Part shown: positions 34,742 through 42,086 of the stretch, piece by piece
Numbering within the stretch: the stretch's first letter is position 1
How the letters are laid out: the number at the start of each line of letters is the position of its first letter
The notes under the pieces: generated by a model
Told to the model about the DNA's origin: nothing
The model's input: the letters and a program-made list of their open reading frames with translations, nothing else
The model's database searches: none
NCBI RefSeq assembly: GCF_000718305.1
Contig: NZ_JOFQ01000004.1
Coordinates: 310,001-374,000, forward strand
Direction: 5' to 3'
DNA from: Streptomyces niger
Lineage (GTDB): Bacteria > Actinomycetota > Actinomycetes > Streptomycetales > Streptomycetaceae
Length of the DNA stretch: 64,000 bases
Made by a program: the position numbers and the translations under genes

Positions 34742-35797
34742 TCAGAGGCCGACGCCCACCATCACGGGCTCGTTGACCAGGGTCACGCCGAAGGCCGCGT
34801 GCACGCCGTCGCGCACCTCGCGCGCCAGGGCGAGCAGGTCCTCCGTCGTCGCCGCTCCCCGGTTGGTGAGCGCGAGCGTGTGCTTGGTGGAGATGCGGGC
34901 CGGCCCGTCGCCGAATCCCTTGGTGAAGCCGGCCTTGTCGATCACCCAGGCGGCCGAGGTCTTCGTCCGCCCGTCGCCGGTGGGGAAGGCGGGCGGCATG
35001 ACGTCCTCGCCGAGACGTGCGTGCACCTTGGCGACGAACTCCTGGTACTCCTCGGCCGTGAGGATCGGGTTGGTGAAGAAGGAGCCCGCCGACCAGGTGT
35101 CGTGGTCCTCGGGGTCCAGGACCATGCCCTTGCCGGCGCGCAGCTTGAGCACCGTCTCACGGGCGGTCGCCGCGGGCACCCGGTCCCCCGCCTCGACGCC
35201 CAGCACGCGGGCGGTCTCGGGGTACTTGATGGGCGCGGACAGCCCGCCGGCGTCCTCCAGGGCGAAGCGGACGCGCAGCACGACGTACCGCTCGGGGTGC
35301 TCCTTGAAGCGGCTGTGCCGGTACGAGAAGTCGCACTCGGCGTTCGTCAGCGTCACCGTCTTGTCCGCCTGGCGGTCGAACGCGATCACTTCGGTGATGG
35401 TGGACGACACTTCCTGACCGTAAGCGCCCACGTTCTGGATGGGCGTGGCGCCCGCCGAACCGGGGATGCCGGCCAGGCACTCGACGCCCGCCAGGCCCGC
35501 CTCGACCGTACGGGCCACGGCCTCGGACCAGTTCTCGCCGGCGGCGAGCGTCAGGTCCGTGCCGGTCAGCTCGAAGCCGCGGGTCGCGATGCGCAGCGCC
35601 GTGCCCTCGAAGCCCTTGTCGCCGATGATCAGATTCGATCCGCCGCCGATCAGCAGCAGCGGCGTGCCGGTCGCGTCCGCCTCGCGGACGACCGCGATCA
35701 CCTCGTCGTCGGTCGTGGCCGTGACGAGCCGCGCGGCGGGGCCGCCGAGCCGAAAGGTGGTCAGGGGGGCGAGGGGGGCGTCGTGAAGTTCCTGCAC
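34742..35797 (-). CDS. murB: UDP-N-acetylenolpyruvoylglucosamine reductase
   Basis: MurB of 351 residues reduces enolpyruvyl-UDP-GlcNAc to UDP-N-acetylmuramate in peptidoglycan synthesis, using FAD and NADPH. The FAD-binding GGGSNLIIGD (about 51-60), IPGSAGATPIQNVGAYGQEV, the YRHSRFK arginine, and the C-terminal SAGSFFTNPI with the active-site serine are present. It is the longer type I form. A -10 box lies 6 bp before the GTG, suggesting a leaderless transcript. Confidence 0.96.
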   Translation of the reverse strand: MQELHDAPLAPLTTFRLGGPAARLVTATTDDEVIAVVREADATGTPLLLIGGGSNLIIGDKGFEGTALRIATRGFELTGTDLTLAAGENWSEAVARTVEAGLAGVECLAGIPGSAGATPIQNVGAYGQEVSSTITEVIAFDRQADKTVTLTNAECDFSYRHSRFKEHPERYVVLRVRFALEDAGGLSAPIKYPETARVLGVEAGDRVPAATARETVLKLRAGKGMVLDPEDHDTWSAGSFFTNPILTAEEYQEFVAKVHARLGEDVMPPAFPTGDGRTKTSAAWVIDKAGFTKGFGDGPARISTKHTLALTNRGAATTEDLLALAREVRDGVHAAFGVTLVNEPVMVGVGL

Positions 35798-35803
35798 CCC
35801 TCA

Positions 35804-35809
35804 AGAGTA
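35804..35809 (-). promoter_or_regulatory. murB -10 box, probable leaderless start
   Basis: TACTCT on the minus strand ends six bases before the murB GTG start codon, the spacing expected when transcription begins at the first base of the start codon. A GAGGG run touches the start codon and is too close to be a ribosome site. Confidence 0.55.
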
Positions 35810-35884
35810 CGGGGGCGCCCCCGGCACCGGCCGGGAGCGCCCCCTGCACCCCGTGCGTCTCGGGCGAGCCGCACGAGTGGCGCG

Positions 35885-36319
35885 TCAGGCGAGCCGGACG
35901 ACCGCCCGCGACATGCCCAGCACCTTCTGCCCGGCGCTGGTGGCCGTCAGGTCCACCCGTACGGTCCGCGCGTCGTCGTCGAGCTTCGCCGCGACCTTCC
36001 CGGAGACCTCGATCACCGCGCCCTGGTCGTCGTTCGGCACGACCACCGGCTTGGTGAAGCGCACGCCGTACTCGGCCACCGCCGCCGGGTCGCCCGTCCA
36101 GTCCGTGATCACGCGGGCCGCCTCGGCCATGGTGAACATGCCGTGCGCGATGACGTCCGGGAGGCCCACCTCCTTGGCGAACTTCTCGTTCCAGTGGATC
36201 GGGTTGAAGTCGCCGGACGCGCCCGCGTACCGGACGAGAGTGGCGCGTGTCACGGGGAAGGACTGCGCCGGCAGCTCCGTGCCGACCTCGACGTCGTCGT
36301 AAGAGATCTTCGCCGTCAT
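35885..36319 (-). CDS. MaoC family (R)-hydratase, HadB-like
   Basis: A 144-residue single hot-dog-fold hydratase/dehydratase. The hydratase motif is clear: YAGASGDFNPIHWNEKFAKE with the catalytic Asp and His, then GLPDVIAHGMF. It starts 5 nt after the partner gene's stop and is cotranscribed with it. In mycobacteria the equivalent pair (HadAB/HadBC) dehydrates 3-hydroxyacyl-ACP in fatty acid elongation; here the pair may serve fatty acid synthesis. Same position relative to murB and rpmG as in other Streptomyces. Confidence 0.88.
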   Translation of the reverse strand: MTAKISYDDVEVGTELPAQSFPVTRATLVRYAGASGDFNPIHWNEKFAKEVGLPDVIAHGMFTMAEAARVITDWTGDPAAVAEYGVRFTKPVVVPNDDQGAVIEVSGKVAAKLDDDARTVRVDLTATSAGQKVLGMSRAVVRLA

Positions 36320-36324
36320 CGCCC

Positions 36325-36780
36325 TCAGGCCTCCTCGTCGGCCGCGCGGGCCACCAGCTTCGTGACGGCCGTCACCACGTGCTCGCCGGCCTCGTCGTAC
36401 ACCTCGCCGCGGACGTCGAGAATGTCGTTGCCCGCGAGCGACTTGATCGTCTCGATGGTGGAGGTGACGGTCAGCCGGTCACCGGCGCGCACCGGACGGG
36501 TGTACGTGAATTTCTGGTCGCCGTGCACCACCCGGCTGTAATCCAGGCCCAGCTGCGGGTCCTCGACCACCTGGCCCGCGGCCTGGAAAGTGATGGCGAA
36601 CACAAAAGTCGGCGGCGCGATCACATCGGGGTGGCCGAGCGCCTTGGCGGCTTCGGTGTCCGTGTAGACCGGGTTCGCGTCACCGATCGCCTCGGCGAAT
36701 TCCCGGATCTTCTCGCGGCCCACTTCGTACGGCGCGGTGGGCGGATACGTCCGTCCGACAAAGGACTGGTCGAGCGCCAT
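36325..36780 (-). CDS. MaoC-like dehydratase subunit, HadA/UPF0336 type
   Basis: A 151-residue FAS1-like/MaoC N-terminal hot-dog protein. It starts MALDQSFVGRTYPPTAPYEVG and contains ANPVYTDTEAAKALGHPDVIAPPTF, the degenerate-motif partner of the MaoC subunit. It lacks the full catalytic Asp/His pair and probably supplies the acyl-binding half of a heterodimer with the next gene. AGGAGG precedes the start. An in-frame TTG three codons upstream is unlikely. Confidence 0.88.
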   Translation of the reverse strand: MALDQSFVGRTYPPTAPYEVGREKIREFAEAIGDANPVYTDTEAAKALGHPDVIAPPTFVFAITFQAAGQVVEDPQLGLDYSRVVHGDQKFTYTRPVRAGDRLTVTSTIETIKSLAGNDILDVRGEVYDEAGEHVVTAVTKLVARAADEEA

Positions 36781-36819
36781 GGCTCGCAACCTCCTGGGGT
36801 GTCACGCAGGCTCCAACGC

Positions 36820-36854
36820 TACGAGGCCGCCCCCGGTGTGGGGGCGGCCTCGTA
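36820..36854 (-). terminator. rpmG terminator
   Basis: A 15-bp perfect stem (TACGAGGCCGCCCCC at 36,820-36,834 against 36,840-36,854) with a GGTGT loop, 26 nt after the rpmG stop. It isolates the tRNA-rpmG unit from the MaoC pair. Confidence 0.85.
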
Positions 36855-36880
36855 GTTACTGCTTCAGGGCAGTGCCTTTG

Positions 36881-37045
36881 TTAGCGCGTCTCGCGGTGCG
36901 CGGTGTGCGAGTTGCAACGCGGGCAGTGCTTCTTCATCTCAAGACGGTCCGGGTTGTTACGCCGGTTCTTCTTGGTGATGTAGTTCCGCTCCTTGCACTC
37001 CACGCAGGCCAGCGTGATCTTCGGGCGGACGTCGGTGGCAGCCAC
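36881..37045 (-). CDS. rpmG: 50S ribosomal protein L33 (bL33), zinc-binding type
   Basis: L33 of 54 residues with four zinc-ligand cysteines, C14, C17, C41 and C44 (CVEC and CPRC). This is therefore the zinc-containing form and not the Cys-less paralogue induced by zinc starvation. The start is GTG at 37,043-37,045, with AAGGAG upstream. It follows tRNA-Thr and tRNA-Met on the same strand. Confidence 0.96.
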
Positions 37046-37133
37046 GTGAGTGCTCCTTGACGAACAAGTTGGACGGATTAACGCATAAAGAGTAGCCGAT
37101 CGGAGGACCGACCCCACAATCGGCTACTGTGTG

Positions 37134-37206
37134 TAGCGGTGACCGGACTTGAACCGGTGACACAGCGATTATGAGCCGCTTGCTCTACCGACTGAGCTAC
37201 ACCGCT
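37134..37206 (-). tRNA. tRNA-Met (CAT), elongator
   Basis: A 73-nt cloverleaf: acceptor AGCGGTG/CACCGCT, anticodon loop CTCATAA giving CAT, T-loop TTCAAGT, discriminator A. The first base pair A-T rules out an initiator (which has an unpaired C1-A72). A CAT anticodon modified to read AUA (isoleucine) cannot be excluded, but the position next to tRNA-Thr and rpmG favours elongator methionine. Confidence 0.9.
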
Positions 37207-37252
37207 GTGATGCGAGTGGGACTCACCCGAAGGTGAGTACCTCACACACCAG

Positions 37253-37325
37253 AGCCCCAATACGGAATCGAACCGTAGACCTTCTCCTTACCATGGAGAC
37301 GCTCTGCCGACTGAGCTATTGGGGC
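37253..37325 (-). tRNA. tRNA-Thr (GGT)
   Basis: A 73-nt cloverleaf: acceptor GCCCCAA/TTGGGGC, anticodon stem TCTCC/GGAGA with loop ATGGTAA giving anticodon GGT, T-loop TTCGATT, discriminator T. It is first in a tRNA-Thr, tRNA-Met, rpmG transcription unit. Confidence 0.96.
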
Positions 37326-37336
37326 GAGCGATGAAG

Positions 37337-37365
37337 ACATTACACGGCCGACAGCCAAACGTGAA
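37337..37365 (-). promoter_or_regulatory. tRNA-Thr/tRNA-Met/rpmG promoter
   Basis: On the minus strand TTCACG (37,360-37,365) and TAATGT (37,337-37,342) are 17 bp apart. Transcription would begin about 6-7 nt downstream, a few bases before tRNA-Thr. Confidence 0.6.
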
Positions 37366-37497
37366 ATCCGAATCGACTCGGCGCCCCAACTGCCACGTGC
37401 ACCACACCGGTACGACTATTCCGCGCCTGCTCGAACGCGCCCGTACCGCGCCCTAGGCTCGGACCACGCTGCGTGATCTTGCACCCCTAGGAGCGCG

Positions 37498-38757
37498 ATG
37501 GCCGACAGCAGTCAGCAGCCGAATCCGGGAAAGCCGCACGGGGCCGGCCGGTCCGAGCGGCCCGAAGCGGGCTCCCTGATGCTGTGCGGCGCACGGCTGG
37601 CCGACGGCCGGACGGTGGACGTACGGCTCGGCGGCGGACGCATCGAGGCCGTCGGCACCGCGGGCCGGCTCGACGCCCGGGGCCACCGCATCGACCTGCA
37701 GGGCTATCTGCTGCTGCCGGCCCCGGCCGAGCCGCACGCGCACTGCGACACGGCGCTGACCGCCGACTGTCCGGGGCCCGCCTCCGACGACCCGGACGAC
37801 GTGCAGCGCCGCACCACGGAGTCGGCACTGCTGCACCTCGGGCACGGCGCGACGGCGCTGCGGACCCACGTACGGATCGGTGACGTCTCCGGGCTGCGCT
37901 CGCTGGCGGCCGTCCTGCAGGCCCGCCGAACGCTGCACGGCCTCGTCGACCTCACCGCCGTGGCCGTGCCGCGGCTGCTGACCGGTGCCGCGGGCGCGGA
38001 CGGGCCGGCGATGCTGCGGGACGCGCTGAAGATGGGCGCCACCGTCGTCGGCGGCTGCCCCGACCTGGACCCCGACCCGGCGGGCTACGTGGAGACGGTC
38101 CTGGGCCTGGCCGCCGAGCACGGCTGCGCCGTCGACCTGCACACCGACGGTGACGACCCGGCCCGGCTGGGGCGGCTGGCCGCGATGGCCGGCGGGCTGC
38201 GGCCCGGCGTGGCGATCGGGCCGTGCGCGGGGCTGGGCCGGATGCCGTGGCGGGTGGCCGCGCGCGCCGCCGAGCAGCTGGCGGCGGCCGGGGTCACGGT
38301 CGTCTGCCTGCCGCAGGGCGACTGCGCGGGCCTGGAGCGGCCGTCCTCCCAGGTGACGGGCCCGGCGCCGGTACGGCTGCTGCGGGCGGCCGGAGTACGC
38401 GTCACGGCGGGCAGCGGCGCGCTCCGGGACGCGGCGAATCCGGTCGGCCGGGGCGACCCGCTGGAAGCGGCGTACCTGCTCGCTGCGCGCGGCGAGGCGA
38501 CCCCCGAGGGCGCGTACGACACGGTGAGCGCGGCGGCACGGGAGACGCTGGGCCTGCCGGAGGTGCGCGTGGAGGCGGGCTTCCCCGCCGAGCTGCTGGC
38601 CCTGCGCGGCCACAGCATCGCGGCGGCGCTGTCCCTGGCGTACAGCCGGATCGTGGTCCACCGGGGACGGGTGGTGGCCCGTACGAGCGCGGTCCGCGAG
38701 TACTGCGACTCCGAAGCGACGGTGGCACTGGAGCTGCCACGCCAGTCACAGCGCTGA
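37498..38757 (+). CDS. Cytosine-deaminase-like amidohydrolase with degenerate active site
   Basis: A 419-residue TIM-barrel amidohydrolase resembling cytosine deaminase and isopropylammelide hydrolase. The first metal motif is kept (PHAHCDTALTA, around residue 80), as is VDLHTD. Three normally catalytic positions look changed: the Glu after HTD is Gly, the His of the usual HC motif is replaced (GPCAGLG), and the Asp of GxDN is missing in AGSGALRDAANP. It may bind substrate or metal poorly or have a new role. AGGAG precedes the ATG. It stands alone, divergent from the tRNA-Thr operon. Confidence 0.75.
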   Translation: MADSSQQPNPGKPHGAGRSERPEAGSLMLCGARLADGRTVDVRLGGGRIEAVGTAGRLDARGHRIDLQGYLLLPAPAEPHAHCDTALTADCPGPASDDPDDVQRRTTESALLHLGHGATALRTHVRIGDVSGLRSLAAVLQARRTLHGLVDLTAVAVPRLLTGAAGADGPAMLRDALKMGATVVGGCPDLDPDPAGYVETVLGLAAEHGCAVDLHTDGDDPARLGRLAAMAGGLRPGVAIGPCAGLGRMPWRVAARAAEQLAAAGVTVVCLPQGDCAGLERPSSQVTGPAPVRLLRAAGVRVTAGSGALRDAANPVGRGDPLEAAYLLAARGEATPEGAYDTVSAAARETLGLPEVRVEAGFPAELLALRGHSIAAALSLAYSRIVVHRGRVVARTSAVREYCDSEATVALELPRQSQR

Positions 38758-38988
38758 GAACGGCCGTACGGCGGTGCGGGGCCGGTGAGCTCAGGCTTGC
38801 GGCCGCGTACGGCACGTGAGGAGGCCGGTGAGGCTTCGGGGGGGGACGGCCGTACGGCTCGCGAGGGCGTTGGCGGTCGCGGGGTGTTCGGCCATGTCCC
38901 ACGGGCGCGCTGTGCGCCGGATGGCGTGGAACGCGCGCGTCCGACGGCGTGTGCGGGGCTGTGGCGCCCGGTCCGTCGCGTGCGGGCG

Positions 38989-38994
38989 TACGGT
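38989..38994 (+). promoter_or_regulatory. -10 box giving a probable leaderless mRNA
   Basis: TACGGT lies 7 bp before the ATG at 39,002, with no ribosome site between. This is the layout of a leaderless transcript starting at the A of ATG, common in actinobacteria. Confidence 0.55.
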
Positions 38995-39001
38995 CGGGAT
39001 C

Positions 39002-39664
39002 ATGCGCATTGTCATCGCAGGAGGACATGGTCAGATCGCGCTGCGGCTGGAGCGACTGCTCGCCGCACGCGGGGACGAGGTCGCGGGCATCATCCGGCGG
39101 CCCGAACAGGCCGGGGATCTCCTGGCCGCCGGCGCCGAACCGGTCGTGTGCGACCTGGAGGCGGCCTCGGTCGACGAGGTCGCGCGCCATCTGGAGGGCG
39201 CGGACGCCGCGGTCTTCGCGGCCGGCGCGGGGCCAGGCAGCGGCGAGGACCGCAAGGAGACCGTGGACCGCGGCGCCGCCACGCTCTTCGCGAACGCGGC
39301 CGAGGCCGTCGGCGTGCGGCGGTTCCTGGTGATCTCGGCCATGGGCGCGGACCGGGAACCGCCGGCGGGCACGGACCCGGTGTTCGCCGCCTACCTGCGC
39401 GCGAAGGGCGCGGCGGACGCGGACGTACGGGCCAGGACGACCCTGGACTGGACGATCCTGCGCCCGGGGCGGCTGACGGACGACCCGGGCACCGGCTCGG
39501 TGCGGCTGGCCGAGTCCACGGGCCGGGGCGACGTCACCCGGGACGACGTGGCGGCGGTGCTCGCGGCCCTGCTGGCCGAGCCGGCGACGGCCGGCCGGAC
39601 GCTGGAGCTGATCGGCGGCGACACCCCGGTCGAGGACGCCGTACGGAACGCGGCACAGGCCTGA
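39002..39664 (+). CDS. NAD(P)H-binding protein (atypical SDR, SDR_a5 type)
   Basis: A 220-residue Rossmann protein. It starts MRIVIAGGHGQIALRL, a dinucleotide motif in which the usual GxxGxxG is GGHGQIA. The YLRAKGAADADV segment resembles the YxxxK region. WTILRPGRLTDDPGTG is typical of the NAD(P)H-binding/NmrA group. The substrate is unknown. It is paralogous in kind to the TetR-controlled protein at 33,981 but not closely similar. It is convergent with tRNA-Tyr. Confidence 0.85.
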   Translation: MRIVIAGGHGQIALRLERLLAARGDEVAGIIRRPEQAGDLLAAGAEPVVCDLEAASVDEVARHLEGADAAVFAAGAGPGSGEDRKETVDRGAATLFANAAEAVGVRRFLVISAMGADREPPAGTDPVFAAYLRAKGAADADVRARTTLDWTILRPGRLTDDPGTGSVRLAESTGRGDVTRDDVAAVLAALLAEPATAGRTLELIGGDTPVEDAVRNAAQA

Positions 39665-39736
39665 GAACCGGCACCCTCGGCGGGCAGCCGCCGAGGGCCC
39701 ACGGCCGCGCCCTGCAGGGGAGAGCTGGAAACACGA

Positions 39737-39764
39737 AGAGGCCCCCACTCTCGTGGGGGCCTCT
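39737..39764. terminator. Terminator between the NAD(P)-binding gene and tRNA-Tyr
   Basis: AGAGGCCCCCAC (39,737-39,748) pairs perfectly with GTGGGGGCCTCT (39,753-39,764) around a TCTC loop. It lies 10 nt beyond the 3' end of tRNA-Tyr and can stop transcription from both sides. Confidence 0.8.
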
Positions 39765-39774
39765 CGCTCTCCTG

Positions 39775-39856
39775 TGGCGGCGCCAGGATTCGAACCTGGG
39801 AAGGCTGAGCCGGCAGATTTACAGTCTGCTCCCTTTGGCCGCTCGGGCACACCGCC
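39775..39856 (-). tRNA. tRNA-Tyr (GTA)
   Basis: An 82-nt class II tRNA with a long variable arm. Acceptor GGCGGTG/CGCCGCC, anticodon stem GCAGA/TCTGC with loop CTGTAAA giving GTA, T-loop TTCGAAT, discriminator A. CCA is not encoded. Confidence 0.97.
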
Positions 39857-40055
39857 TGGGATTGCTGCCGGGAGTCCCGCCTGGGCGGTGCTCCGTGGCA
39901 ACGACGTAAACCATACCTGATGGCGGGGGGTGGTCCGCCACTCGGTTCCGCGCGCCCCGATCACGACCGGGTCGGCGCCCGGGTGGCTAGGCTTGCGGGG
40001 CGGTCCGGGACGGGCCGCGTCCCTGACGGATCTACCTACGAGGAGCCAACTCAAC

Positions 40056-40544
40056 ATGGCCGACTCCAGTTTCGACATCGTCTCGAAGGTCGAGCGGCAG
40101 GAGGTCGACAACGCCCTCAACCAGGCCGCCAAGGAGATCTCGCAGCGCTACGACTTCAAGGGCGTCGACGCTTCGATCGCCTGGTCCGGCGAGAAGATCG
40201 AGATGCGCGCCAACGCCGAGGAGCGGGTGAAGGCTGTCCTCGACATCTTCCAGTCCAAGCTGGTCAAGCGCGGGATCTCGCTGAAGGCGCTGGACGCGGG
40301 CGAGCCGCAGGCCTCCGGCAAGGAGTACAAGATCTTCGCCTCGCTCGAGGAGGGCATCTCCCAGGAGAACGCGAAGAAGGTCGCCAAGATCATCCGCGAT
40401 GAGGGCCCCAAGGGCGTCAAGGCCCAGGTCCAGGGCGACGAGCTGCGCGTCTCCTCGAAGAGCCGCGACGACCTCCAGTCCGTCCAGCAGCTCCTGAAGG
40501 GCAAGGACCTGGACTTCGCCATCCAGTTCGTGAACTACCGGTAG
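40056..40544 (+). CDS. yajQ: YajQ family nucleotide-binding protein
   Basis: A 162-residue YajQ/DUF520 protein with two ferredoxin-like RNA-recognition-type domains. The start [20 protein letters not shown] and [19 protein letters not shown] are family signatures. Members bind nucleotides, RNA or, in some proteobacteria, cyclic-di-GMP. The function in Streptomyces is not established. GAGGAG lies 12 bases before the ATG. It is convergent with the YccF gene across a strong bidirectional terminator. Confidence 0.95.
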   Translation: MADSSFDIVSKVERQEVDNALNQAAKEISQRYDFKGVDASIAWSGEKIEMRANAEERVKAVLDIFQSKLVKRGISLKALDAGEPQASGKEYKIFASLEEGISQENAKKVAKIIRDEGPKGVKAQVQGDELRVSSKSRDDLQSVQQLLKGKDLDFAIQFVNYR

Positions 40545-40567
40545 GCCCTGCGCCCTCGGATCACGTG

Positions 40568-40615
40568 AACGCCGACGGGGCGGCACCGCGCACTGCGGGC
40601 CGCCCCGTCGGCGTT
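40568..40615. terminator. Bidirectional terminator between yajQ and yccF
   Basis: A 17-bp perfect stem (AACGCCGACGGGGCGGC at 40,568-40,584 against 40,599-40,615) with a 14-nt loop, flanked by AA on the left and TT on the right. Positioned between convergent genes. Confidence 0.9.
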
Positions 40616-40672
40616 CGGGGGCATGGCGGCCGGGCGGGGGCACAGGGCCCGCCGCGGGCCGTCGGCGCCGCC

Positions 40673-41065
40673 TCAGCGCGCCGCGAAGGGCCGGTCCGTG
40701 TCGACGATCTCGCGGCCCAGGGGCAACAGGGAGACCGGGATCAGCTTGAAGTTGGCGATCCCGAACGGGATGCCGATGATCGTGACGCACAGGGCGACGC
40801 CCGTGACGATGTGCCCGATCGCCAGCCACCAGCCCGCGAGCAGCAGCCAGATGCCGTTGCCCAGGCAGGAGGCGGCGCCCGCGTCGCGCCGGTCGACCGT
40901 GGTGCGGCCGAACGGCCAGAGGGCGTACACGCCGATCCGGAAGGAGGCTATGCCCCAGGGGATCGTGATGATCAGGATGCACATGATCGCGCCGGCCAGG
41001 GCGTACCCGAGGAACAGCCAGAAGCCGGAGAGGACGAGCCAGATGACGTTCAGGATGGTTTTCAC
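40673..41065 (-). CDS. YccF domain inner-membrane protein
   Basis: A 130-residue membrane protein with two repeats of the YccF motif ([23 protein letters not shown] around 32-54 and [23 protein letters not shown] around 96-118) and about four hydrophobic helices. The role of the family is unknown. The GTG start overlaps the htpX stop as GTGA, so the two are translationally coupled and may share a membrane quality-control context. Confidence 0.9.
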   Translation of the reverse strand: MKTILNVIWLVLSGFWLFLGYALAGAIMCILIITIPWGIASFRIGVYALWPFGRTTVDRRDAGAASCLGNGIWLLLAGWWLAIGHIVTGVALCVTIIGIPFGIANFKLIPVSLLPLGREIVDTDRPFAAR

Positions 41066-41925
41066 GGTCGGTACCCTGCCAGTTCCTCCAGACGGCTGAT
41101 GCGCTCCCGCATCGGTGGGTGTGTCGAGAAGAGCTTGGACAGCCCCTCACCGGCCCGGAACGGGTTGGCGATCATCATGTGGCTCGCCGTCTCCAGGCGC
41201 GGCTCGGGCGGCAGCGGGAGCTGCTGCGTGCCGTACTCCAGCTTGCGGAGTGCCGAGGCGAGGGCAAGCGGGTCGCCGGTCAGCCGGGCACCCGAGGCGT
41301 CCGCCTCGTACTCCCGGGAGCGGCTGACGGCGAGCTGGATGAGGGAAGCGGCGACCGGCCCGAGGATCATGATCAGCAGCATGCCGAACAGCCCGGGGCC
41401 CTCGTCGTCGTCCGATCTGCCGACCGGGATCAGCCACGCGAAGTTCACCAGGAACATCACCACGGAGGCGAGCGCGCCCGCGACCGAGGAGATCAGGATG
41501 TCGCGGTTGTAGACGTGGCTGAGCTCGTGCCCGATGACGCCGCGCAGCTCACGTTCGTCCAGGAGCTGCAGGATGCCCTCGGTGCAGCAGACCGCGGCGT
41601 TGCGCGGGTTGCGTCCCGTGGCGAAGGCGTTCGGGGCCTGGGTGGGCGAGATGTACAGCCGGGGCATGGGCTGGCGCGCCGCCGTGGAGAGCTCGCGGAC
41701 CATGCGATAGAGCTGCGGCGCCTGGAACTCGCTGACCGGCCGGGCCCGCATGGCGCGCAGGGCGAGCTTGTCGCTGTTCCAGTACGCGTACGCGTTGATG
41801 CCCAGCGCGACGAGGACCGCCACGACCAGGCCTGTGCGGCCGAACAGGCTGCCGATGACGATGATGAGCGCCGACAGCCCTCCGAGGAGAACTGCGGTCC
41901 TGAGCCCGTTGTGCCGGCGGTGCAC
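41062..41925 (-). CDS. htpX: HtpX-like M48 zinc metalloprotease
   Basis: A 287-residue membrane protease. Two N-terminal transmembrane helices (about 8-45) precede the zinc motif HELSH (about 143-147, [12 protein letters not shown]). Two more helices (about 155-180 and 193-215) separate it from the third ligand Glu in [11 protein letters not shown]. HtpX degrades misfolded membrane proteins. The GTG start has GGAGGAGGG upstream. A 6-bp inverted repeat lies in its promoter region. Confidence 0.93.
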   Translation of the reverse strand: MHRRHNGLRTAVLLGGLSALIIVIGSLFGRTGLVVAVLVALGINAYAYWNSDKLALRAMRARPVSEFQAPQLYRMVRELSTAARQPMPRLYISPTQAPNAFATGRNPRNAAVCCTEGILQLLDERELRGVIGHELSHVYNRDILISSVAGALASVVMFLVNFAWLIPVGRSDDDEGPGLFGMLLIMILGPVAASLIQLAVSRSREYEADASGARLTGDPLALASALRKLEYGTQQLPLPPEPRLETASHMMIANPFRAGEGLSKLFSTHPPMRERISRLEELAGYRP

Positions 41926-41975
41926 GGTACGCCCTCCTCCAGGTGATGCGGCAGGGGAACCCTTTGCGCTTACGT

Positions 41976-41993
41976 GTCCACTTTTCAGTGGAC
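41976..41993 (-). promoter_or_regulatory. Inverted repeat upstream of htpX
   Basis: GTCCAC (41,976-41,981) and GTGGAC (41,988-41,993) flank TTTTCA, about 50 bp before the htpX start. A possible operator; no regulator gene is adjacent. Confidence 0.35.
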
Positions 41994-42086
41994 CCTCCGT
42001 TTCTGGTCAACGCCAGACGGCGGAGCGTGGTTCCCTGCACCCCCTGGAGGGGGCGATCGTCCGTTCGGGTGCGCCTCCTCGGGGCG

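Noticed and set aside
37134..37206. Initiator tRNA-Met
   Set aside because: The acceptor stem begins with a paired A-T, not the C-A mismatch of initiator tRNAs.
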